A stretch of DNA of 64,000 bases from Shouchella miscanthi. Its GTDB lineage: Bacteria; Bacillota; Bacilli; Bacillales; Bacillaceae_D. Position 1 is the stretch's first letter. Each line of letters opens with the position of its first letter. A program made the position numbers and the translations under genes. The notes under the pieces were generated by a model that was not told the origin of the DNA, ran no database searches, and was given only the letters and a program-made list of their open reading frames with translations. Shown one piece after another: positions 19,587 through 26,406 of the stretch. The stretch lies in NCBI RefSeq assembly GCF_007725405.1, contig NZ_CP042163.1, positions 558,001 to 622,000 on the forward strand, read 5' to 3'.

Positions 19587-20324
19587 ATGAGGGGAATGCA
19601 AATAAGCAATAGAGAGAAATGGATCAAATGCATAGGCTGGATAGCCATTATCCATGTTGTATTTATCCTTATCTGGTTGATCATAAATATCATACTTTCG
19701 ATTACCGTTCCAGCTACATTTGACCAAGGTGTTCCCTCGATGGAAGCAGGATTAGAGTATCACTCGACATTGGTTGGCTATGTAGCAATGGATCATGGGA
19801 GTAAATCAATTGTTATGCTAGTAACAATCCTTGTTCCAATAGGTATGTATTTTCTTTTACCGAACAAGTCCTTTGCCAGTGTGACGGGTCTGATTGCTGG
19901 TGTGTCGGGTTTTCTTATCTATTCGGTTTCATTCATGTTACAAGCGGTAAGTGTGGCTTATGCCATTAACCTGTATCAGACTCATACAACGGAGTACGGA
20001 AGGCAGTTTGCGATGCACGTATTTGAGTGGACGATGCTGGAAGGTGGGTTTTCAACAAGTCTTTACGTGCTGTCGAATTTGTTACTGGCAGGCTGGGTCA
20101 TTCTTTATTCAAAACAGCTTTTTAACGAGAACAAACGGTTACGTTTATTTGGTTACATTGTAGGTGGATCACTTATTATTGGTTATCTCACTTCGTGGGT
20201 CTTTTTGATGTTCGGGCATCATGCGTTACATCTAGTAACCGAAACCATTGGTATGTTGTTTTTACTCTGGTTAGGATTAATCGGAATGAGGCTTGTCAGA
20301 GGTCAAGTGAATTTGAATTCATGA
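19587..20324 (+). CDS. Multi-spanning membrane protein
   Basis: I do not recognise a precise family. The 245 residues contain about six or seven hydrophobic segments, at roughly 13-40, 62-88, 92-118, 152-172, 182-206 and 214-236. Short polar loops separate them, and no signal peptide is evident. The ATG has GAAGGGG upstream. There is no obvious operon partner: the gene before it is a decayed lipoprotein and the one after is on the other strand. A short, decayed DNA stretch at 24709-24770 resembles bases 19665-19727 of this gene, so a second copy once existed nearby. Confidence 0.8.
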   Translation: MRGMQISNREKWIKCIGWIAIIHVVFILIWLIINIILSITVPATFDQGVPSMEAGLEYHSTLVGYVAMDHGSKSIVMLVTILVPIGMYFLLPNKSFASVTGLIAGVSGFLIYSVSFMLQAVSVAYAINLYQTHTTEYGRQFAMHVFEWTMLEGGFSTSLYVLSNLLLAGWVILYSKQLFNENKRLRLFGYIVGGSLIIGYLTSWVFLMFGHHALHLVTETIGMLFLLWLGLIGMRLVRGQVNLNS

Positions 20325-20383
20325 CGAATATAGGTAATCATATTTATGATGGCTGCGGGTTTGCTTTAAAATTATGAAAAAGG

Positions 20384-20414
20384 TTAGAATATAAAAGTAA
20401 ATCTTATATTCTAA
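20384..20414 (-). terminator. Hairpin at the end of the small minus-strand gene
   Basis: TTAGAATATAA (20384-20394) and TTATATTCTAA (20404-20414) are perfect 11-base arms. On the minus strand the hairpin is followed by CCTTTTTCAT. It overlaps the stop of the gene at 20411-20560 and faces the end of the gene at 20324, so it may serve both strands. Confidence 0.6.
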
Positions 20415-20560
20415 TCTGTTAAACCTTTTATCAGCCCAAATAATGCAACTCCTACAATACCCGCAATTAAGAAGGGTATTATTTCGCCGAAACTAAACGA
20501 CCCAAACCAAAATATTAGAATAAAAACAATGATAATTAAGATTGTTATAATTGATTTCAT
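20411..20560 (-). CDS. Small 49-residue membrane protein
   Basis: The minus strand encodes a 49-residue protein starting MKSIITILIIIVFILIFW and continuing FGSFSFGEIIPFLIAG to a stop at 20411. Two hydrophobic helices (about 3-18 and 24-43) are joined by a short polar turn. A GGGGAGAG ribosome site lies about eight bases before the ATG, and a hairpin follows the stop. Function is unknown; it could be a small membrane-stress peptide. Confidence 0.7.
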   Translation of the reverse strand: MKSIITILIIIVFILIFWFGSFSFGEIIPFLIAGIVGVALFGLIKGLTD

Positions 20561-20606
20561 GATGTTCTCTCCCCTAACTAATATTTTTCTTTATTAATGC
20601 TATTCT

Positions 20607-20640
20607 AAAAAAGAAGATGATGCAAACCATCTTCTTTTTT
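20607..20640. terminator. Bidirectional intrinsic terminator
   Basis: AAAAAAGAAGATG and CATCTTCTTTTTT form 13-base arms around an 8-base loop, with A and T runs suited to either direction. On the minus strand it lies directly after the secreted-protein gene ending at 20649. Confidence 0.85.
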
Positions 20641-20648
20641 AGAACGAA

Positions 20649-21371
20649 TTATTCATAGATATTGAAATAATAGAAAACTTCTTCTTCATTTAAAAGATCA
20701 GTCAATTGGGCGTCTGAGAATGCTCTAACATCCATTCTATGTTGATCAATTGAGCCGAAGTGAGTACTCCATGAATTAGACCATGCAGTATGGGAAATCC
20801 AAATAGAATCGTAGTTAAAGAATCTGTTAGTTACCATTCCAGTAATTCCAGATACTAAAATTGATGCAGTTACACCAAGACCACCGGCTCTACTTGCAAC
20901 CCCACTTGCTATAGCTGATACCCAACTAACGGCATCGGGTTCAATATAGGATTCAAATGAACCAGTATCGACCATATTCCAAATCGGATTTGGCGGTAGA
21001 TCTGGATGTTGACCCGAAGCGATAGCCATTATACTAATGTCATCATTTTGGAAATTATTAACAGAACCGGTTTTGAGATTAGTATTTGTTCTATCTGTCA
21101 TTCTTTCATTTTTATAAGACTCAATAATAACCTCATCTTCTGTAGATCCTTCATAAATTAAAAGATGAGCTTCCTCATTAATTATTACTTTGTTACCTTC
21201 AGTTGTTGGTACAATATCCCCAGTTGTTGCTAATTCTTCATCGGTAACTACATTAACGTTTGGGTTATTATAATCTGTGTTAGGTAAATTTTGAGCATTT
21301 GCATTATTGCTACTAAAGATCGTACCAGAGATAAGAGCAATAGAACAGAATACGGGTAAGTATTTTTTCAT
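20649..21371 (-). CDS. Secreted protein with Gly/Ala-rich hydrophobic core
   Basis: I do not recognise the family. The 240 residues start with a clear signal peptide, MKKYLPVFCSIALISG followed by SNNANAQ. An acidic, pro-region-like part (about 28-125) comes next, then a mature-looking C-terminal part. That part has a hydrophobic Gly/Ala/Ser-rich segment around residues 145-175 (AIASGVASRAGGLGVTASIL) and an aromatic stretch SIWISHTAWSNSWSTHFG. This layout resembles precursors of large bacteriocins or pore-forming proteins, but that is analogy only. ATG 21371 is chosen over an in-frame ATG 14 codons upstream because AAAGGAG precedes it. The helicase gene diverges from it. Confidence 0.8.
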   Translation of the reverse strand: MKKYLPVFCSIALISGTIFSSNNANAQNLPNTDYNNPNVNVVTDEELATTGDIVPTTEGNKVIINEEAHLLIYEGSTEDEVIIESYKNERMTDRTNTNLKTGSVNNFQNDDISIMAIASGQHPDLPPNPIWNMVDTGSFESYIEPDAVSWVSAIASGVASRAGGLGVTASILVSGITGMVTNRFFNYDSIWISHTAWSNSWSTHFGSIDQHRMDVRAFSDAQLTDLLNEEEVFYYFNIYE

Positions 21372-21587
21372 ATAATGATCTCCTTTAGAATTTAAATTTG
21401 TTGTATTATACAACTATGTAATTTAATACCACAAAAGGATAAATTTAAACACGAAAAGGATCAAAAAATATAAAATTTTAAATTTATATTAAAAATTATG
21501 TTAGAGATCAAAACTAAAAATGTATGCCTGCATCACGAATCAGGTTGTGGAAAAGTAGTGAACAGATACATACATTCAGGGGGACAC

Positions 21588-24500
21588 ATGAATAAAAGAA
21601 ATGATATTTTAGATGCATGGATCATGGTCGAACAGCTGTCGGAAGGTTCTATTAATAAAAAAGATTCTTCTTTAGTGCCATTACGTACTCAAGAAGAAGA
21701 CTGGCATAGCTTTTTCTTACGCTTTTTAGAAAAGCAAAAAGTAGAACGAAACATTACTGAAAAGGGCTTTAAGAAATCGGGTCTCGTACTTTATTTTGGC
21801 ATTTTCAATTTTGAAGAAGTAATTGAATTGTTGAGAAGTCAATTTAAGATTGAAAAATCGTATGAAGAGGTGAGTAAATCTGACAAGTTCACCTTCTTAT
21901 TAAGCTTTGATAACGAACTCAATTTCAAAGAAGACGAGTTATTCTTTACAATGAGTGGCTATATTCAACAATACAAAAAATTCCCTAAAAACTTCACCGG
22001 GTTTGAAGATAATTTTAAAGCGGATTTGAAAAAGAGATTTGAAGAAGACTTTAATCAAACCATGAAGGAACTTTTTACGAAATACGTGGTGTCTAAGGAA
22101 CATTTTCGTTATCAATTCGTGAACGATGTCACGAATAGTGATCCTAATCTCCATTCGTTTTTTATAGAGGATTTGAATAAGGCAAAGAAAAAATCGAATC
22201 AGAACTTGGATCGCTATTTTAAAGGGTTTGTAGGATCTCGCCAGAATCTTGACAGTAATAAAGAGTCCCCTCACTTTAATCCAAGTGCTTTTGAGAGTAT
22301 TTTACAGCCGAAATTTTATCCTCTTGGACGTTTCCCGAGTAATCCGAAGTTTGCGTTGTCCTTTATGCAACAGGTTGCGGTTAATCTCGCCTCAAATGAT
22401 CGTAACCCCATTCGTAGTGTAAATGGTCCACCAGGTACAGGTAAAACCACCTTACTTAAAGATATTTTTGCGGATTTAGTTGTACAGCAAGCATCGGAAA
22501 TCGTCGCTTTATCTACAAAACGTATAGACGGTAGCTTACCGTACTGGAAAAATGCCAAATTGGGTGTTTTGCCACACATTATTTCTGAGAAGAATCTCGT
22601 TGTTGCCAGTTCAAATAACGGTGCGGTTCAAAATATTGTTAGAGAATTGCCGAAGAACGAGCAAATCTCAGAAGAATTTCAAAATCAGCTTGCTGAGGCC
22701 GATTATTTTAAGCAATTATCCAACTCTAAAGTAAAGGTGGAAGGGGTTGGAAAGAATCGTGCTCTTACCCTTGAACATGTAGAAGATGAGAATTGGGGGA
22801 CCTTTTCATTGGAGGGTGGCACCTCAAAAAATATGAATAACGTTCTCTTACATATCGAATCAATTGAGGAAAATTTAGAAGATGACTACCAAACGAATGA
22901 AGATGCCTATAAGGAATTTATGCGTCTTACTGAACGATTAAAAAAAGAAAGAGAAACGATACAACAATTCAGTGAAAAGGTATCTCTTTTTCAAAAGGTA
23001 ACCATTGACTATACTGAGCAACTTGCTGCTTTTAATGAAAAAGAAAAGCAGAAGCATGAAGCCTTAGCGTCCGTTAAGAAAAGAGAGAGAGACGACATGG
23101 AAAGAGTCGAACAGGAAATGGCTCATCTTAAAAAGGAACATGATAGCACATCTATCGAACTCGAAGATCTAAAGAATGTACAAGCTCAAGCTGAAAGGAA
23201 TTATGATGTCATTAGGGCAAAAAAGCCGAGCCTTTTCTGGGTGAAAAAACTGTTAAAGGTGCCGGAAATGAACGAATACATGAAAGAGCTTACAAGCGCA
23301 AATGACAAACTGAATCAGATGACTCAACAGCAAACAGACTTAAAAAAGACGCAGTCGAAGTTGGAGAAGCAACTACATAATTATGAAAAAAGAGTAAAGA
23401 GCGCAGTGAAAAGGATTGAAGAATCACAGGCTGAATTCAATCAATGGATTAGTACTGAACAAACGATTTTGCGAAATTTAGAGCAGCAAATAACAGCCTT
23501 GAGAGAAGATTTGGTGAAAAGTGATAGGAAGGTACTTGATTTTTCACTCTCCTATGATCAACTCCAAAAATCCAACCCATGGTTTTCTGATCATTTCCGT
23601 ACCTTACAATCAGAGCTCTTTATTTCAGCGTTAAAAGTAAGGAAACAATTTCTTTATGAAAACAGAAAGAATGTAAAAAAGGCGAGGATGATTTGGCAAA
23701 AGCAGTCTGATTACATTGCAAAAGAAAATGGGCTTCTAATACTTGCTGAGTCGTGGCAATGGATCAACTTTACGATCCCTGTCATTAGCACAACGTTTGC
23801 TAGTTTTGGTCGGATGTTTAAACACCTGAATGAAAACTCAATCGGGAATTTATTTATAGACGAAGCGGGCCAAGCACTGCCGCAAGCGAGTGTCGGGGCC
23901 ATCTTAAGAAGTAAAAAGGTGATGGTCGTGGGAGACCCATCGCAAATCAAGCCTGTATTAACATTAGATTCGCCTGTTTTGAGCTTGATAGGGAGGCATT
24001 ACAAAGTAGATGAAACCTTTGTCTCCGCTGATGCATCGACTCAAACGCTTGTTGATGCAACGAGTCAGTTTGGCTTTCAAAAAGACGATGAAGAATGGAT
24101 TGGTATCCCTCTTTGGGTGCATCGACGGTCAAATTACCCGATGTTTACCATTTCAAATGAGATCTCGTATAACAACTTAATGGTTCAAGGTAAAGAAGGG
24201 GATGCCGCACAGGGGAAATCAGATTGGTTTGATTCAACAGGAAATGCCATTGACAAGTATGTGAAAGAACAAGCTCTCTTACTTAAAAAGCTAATTACGA
24301 ATCGTTTGCAAGATAACCCGGAGTTAGCTGAAGAGATCTACGTCATCACGCCATTTAGAAACGTTGCTTTTAAAGTGGCACGTGTGTTAGATGACATTGA
24401 TTTTACAAAAAGAGAAAATGGAAAGCCAGTCAATGTCGGTACAGTACATACGTTTCAAGGGAAAGAAGCAAAGATAGTTTACTTTGTGCTAGGGGCAGAT

Positions 24501-24692
24501 TCTACTAGCAGTGGTGCAGCTAGTTGGGCCGTTTCTGAAGCCAATATTATGAATGTGGCAGCAACTCGTGCGAAAGAGGAATTTTACGTCATCGGTGATA
24601 AGGACTTATATGGATCTCTCGGAAGTAACGTGGCAGATAGTACTATCTCCATTATTGAGAAGTATAACGAAAAGGCACAACAGCTTACTTAA
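21588..24692 (+). CDS. COG1112-like superfamily 1 helicase
   Basis: This 1034-residue protein is a UPF1-like SF1 DNA/RNA helicase. Walker A GPPGTGKT lies at 280-287. Further on come motif II FIDEAGQALPQ, motif III VVGDPSQIKPV, motif V VGTVHTFQGKEA and motif VI VAATRAKEEFYVIGD near the C-terminus. Between motifs I and II is a long charged coiled coil, about residues 420-650. The N-terminal 250 residues are unassigned. ATG 21588 follows AGGGGGA; the longer frame from 21498 lacks a ribosome site. Helicases of this group occur in defence systems such as Mokosh, but no phospholipase-D motif or partner gene is seen here, so it is either a stand-alone factor or an undescribed system. Confidence 0.88.
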   Translation: MNKRNDILDAWIMVEQLSEGSINKKDSSLVPLRTQEEDWHSFFLRFLEKQKVERNITEKGFKKSGLVLYFGIFNFEEVIELLRSQFKIEKSYEEVSKSDKFTFLLSFDNELNFKEDELFFTMSGYIQQYKKFPKNFTGFEDNFKADLKKRFEEDFNQTMKELFTKYVVSKEHFRYQFVNDVTNSDPNLHSFFIEDLNKAKKKSNQNLDRYFKGFVGSRQNLDSNKESPHFNPSAFESILQPKFYPLGRFPSNPKFALSFMQQVAVNLASNDRNPIRSVNGPPGTGKTTLLKDIFADLVVQQASEIVALSTKRIDGSLPYWKNAKLGVLPHIISEKNLVVASSNNGAVQNIVRELPKNEQISEEFQNQLAEADYFKQLSNSKVKVEGVGKNRALTLEHVEDENWGTFSLEGGTSKNMNNVLLHIESIEENLEDDYQTNEDAYKEFMRLTERLKKERETIQQFSEKVSLFQKVTIDYTEQLAAFNEKEKQKHEALASVKKRERDDMERVEQEMAHLKKEHDSTSIELEDLKNVQAQAERNYDVIRAKKPSLFWVKKLLKVPEMNEYMKELTSANDKLNQMTQQQTDLKKTQSKLEKQLHNYEKRVKSAVKRIEESQAEFNQWISTEQTILRNLEQQITALREDLVKSDRKVLDFSLSYDQLQKSNPWFSDHFRTLQSELFISALKVRKQFLYENRKNVKKARMIWQKQSDYIAKENGLLILAESWQWINFTIPVISTTFASFGRMFKHLNENSIGNLFIDEAGQALPQASVGAILRSKKVMVVGDPSQIKPVLTLDSPVLSLIGRHYKVDETFVSADASTQTLVDATSQFGFQKDDEEWIGIPLWVHRRSNYPMFTISNEISYNNLMVQGKEGDAAQGKSDWFDSTGNAIDKYVKEQALLLKKLITNRLQDNPELAEEIYVITPFRNVAFKVARVLDDIDFTKRENGKPVNVGTVHTFQGKEAKIVYFVLGADSTSSGAASWAVSEANIMNVAATRAKEEFYVIGDKDLYGSLGSNVADSTISIIEKYNEKAQQLT

Positions 24693-24708
24693 CCTACGTT
24701 AGTCTCAT

Positions 24709-24770
24709 TCACATCTGGTTGATAAAAATTTCATGATTTCGATTACGGTTCCATATACATGTACTAGATT
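24709..24770 (+). pseudogene. Decayed fragment of a membrane-protein paralogue
   Basis: The bases ATCTGGTTGAT, TTTCGATTAC and GTTCCA occur in the same order and spacing as at 19665-19727 in the membrane gene at 19587-20324, with small changes between. There is no start or frame on either side. It is best read as the remnant of a second copy. Confidence 0.5.
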
Positions 24771-24821
24771 GATGTGATTCTCAGTCAACACATAGCTAAG
24801 CAAAATATGGATATAAATACT

Positions 24822-25100
24822 GAGGCTGGGACAAAAGTCGATAGATAGACAGACCAAAATGACGAACATTCCTGAAAATAGGAATGTTCGTCGTTTATTT
24901 TATATGAAAAATAGCGGAAGGAGAATCCGAAGACTCCTGGGGGATCAGCACGTGTCTGAAGACTCTGGAGTGGCGGTTTTCCACGGAGGAGGCTGAGGCC
25001 GTGTCCCCGGAAAGCGAAGGATTCTCCTGTAGCGGTGCTACTCAGCATATTTTAGACTATTCGTTTTTTCAAATACTACTTTTCGTTATGTCCCAGCCTC
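24822..25100. repeat. 279-bp Bacillaceae repeat with terminal inverted repeats
   Basis: GAGGCTGGGACA at 24822-24833 is the exact inverse of TGTCCCAGCCTC at 25089-25100. Inside is a 13-base-arm hairpin, GACGAACATTCCT (24861-24873) with AGGAATGTTCGTC (24880-24892). A GC-rich block is itself bounded by AGGAGAATCC and GGATTCTCCT (about 24919-25030). No protein is encoded. The layout is that of a non-autonomous mobile or structured-RNA repeat of a type seen scattered between genes in Bacillaceae. Confidence 0.8.
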
Positions 25101-25335
25101 TTTTATAAAATGTAAAAAGCTCAAGATGAGCTGTAAACCGATCAAGATTGATTCATATCTGATTTTCCCCGTGACACTCTGAATTGCTTGTACCACTCTG
25201 GCTATATCGTTAAGTATACTTATTAAGTTACTTATTCTTTGAGAAATAGAACTAATCCATATTCGTAAATTCTGAATAAACTTTTTATATCAGGGTAAGT
25301 GATTCTAAAGACAATTTTTAAAGGGAATGGTGACG

Positions 25336-25521
25336 ATGCCTGGTCATTGGGGAAAGTACGTAGTGTTACTGATTCTATACATTCTTATTGGTATTGGGAT
25401 GTATTACTTTTTTGATGGAAATCCATTTCCGATAGTCTTTTTATCGTTAGGAATAGCTTTTTGGTTGATAATATTTATATGGATAAAAATAAGCCGAAAA
25501 AAGGCTCAAAGAAAGCGTTAG
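25336..25521 (+). CDS. Small two-helix membrane protein
   Basis: The 61-residue protein begins MPGHWGKYVVLLILYILI and has two hydrophobic helices, about 7-23 and 30-52, with a basic tail (KISRKKAQRKR). ATG 25336 is preferred because AAGGGAATGG just upstream supplies a ribosome site; an in-frame ATG at 25327 adds three residues. It ends 54 bases before the phosphopantetheinyl transferase and may be cotranscribed with it. Function is unknown. Confidence 0.65.
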   Translation: MPGHWGKYVVLLILYILIGIGMYYFFDGNPFPIVFLSLGIAFWLIIFIWIKISRKKAQRKR

Positions 25522-25575
25522 ACAATTTGTTTCATTTTAATTTGAACGGCACACACACTAATCAAAGGAGAACAT

Positions 25576-26238
25576 ATGACTATATCGATCGTGTATGGAA
25601 AGACAGAAAATGTCATGAACAATTTAAGTGGGATGGATATAAGACTGAATCAAGAGGAAATGGAAAACTACAATCGATTCCGGTTTCCTAATGATCAGAG
25701 AGATTACCTAGCCGCTCATTTACTTGCTCGTTACTGTATACACCATCTTACGGGTGTAGCGATTCATGAAATAGAATTGACTCAGCATTGTGCCACTTGT
25801 GGTGGGAATCATGGCAAACCAGAAGTGATGTATCCTGCAACGACGTTTGTCTCTTGGTCACATACGAGTGGTTATGTGGCAAGTATTTCAGCTCATAAAC
25901 CAGTAGGCATTGATATTGAGAAAATGGCATCATTGGATAGAGCATTTGGAGACTCATTCTTATCCCCATTGGAGAAGGAAGCGATTTCTTTAGCAGATGG
26001 GGATGAAATCAGCTCTACCTTATACAAGTTGTGGGTTAAGAAAGAAAGCATAATTAAGCTAGGGTTGTTTCGAATTGATGAGATGAGAGACATCTGTTTG
26101 GCTTCTAGTAACAGTTTTTATTCTCATAATAGAAAGAAATACGCGTTTATTGATATTCATTCGAATCCCTTGATGGGAGCTGCTGTATACGAAATAGAAG
26201 ATGGTGCCATAGAAAAGGTCTCGCTCACACATTTATAA
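25576..26238 (+). CDS. Sfp-type 4'-phosphopantetheinyl transferase
   Basis: The enzyme moves 4'-phosphopantetheine from CoA to the conserved Ser of a carrier domain. The family signatures are VGIDIE at residues 110-115 and WVKKESIIK at 153-161, where consensus is W-x-K-K-E-A-x-x-K. The length, 220 residues, is typical of the Sfp class that serves peptide synthetases. The ATG has AAAGGAG upstream. The next gene, 168 bases on, contains exactly the kind of carrier domain this enzyme activates, so the pair probably works together. The protein could also serve other carriers in the cell. Confidence 0.92.
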   Translation: MTISIVYGKTENVMNNLSGMDIRLNQEEMENYNRFRFPNDQRDYLAAHLLARYCIHHLTGVAIHEIELTQHCATCGGNHGKPEVMYPATTFVSWSHTSGYVASISAHKPVGIDIEKMASLDRAFGDSFLSPLEKEAISLADGDEISSTLYKLWVKKESIIKLGLFRIDEMRDICLASSNSFYSHNRKKYAFIDIHSNPLMGAAVYEIEDGAIEKVSLTHL

Positions 26239-26406
26239 ATCGTCTACCTGACTCACTTCCTGTTCCTTTGCGTCATCGGTAAATGACACATTTCCCAATA
26301 TCGGTCTAGCATATTGAAAGGTATACTTGTTAAAAGGTACAAATAGAAGCAATGAGATGCAGTATCTTTGGGAACGTGTATGTTAAAAACAAAAAGGAGC
26401 TATTTT

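Noticed and set aside
21588-24692. Type II Mokosh defence gene
   Set aside because: No HxKxxxxD phospholipase-D motif is visible in the helicase or in neighbouring genes.
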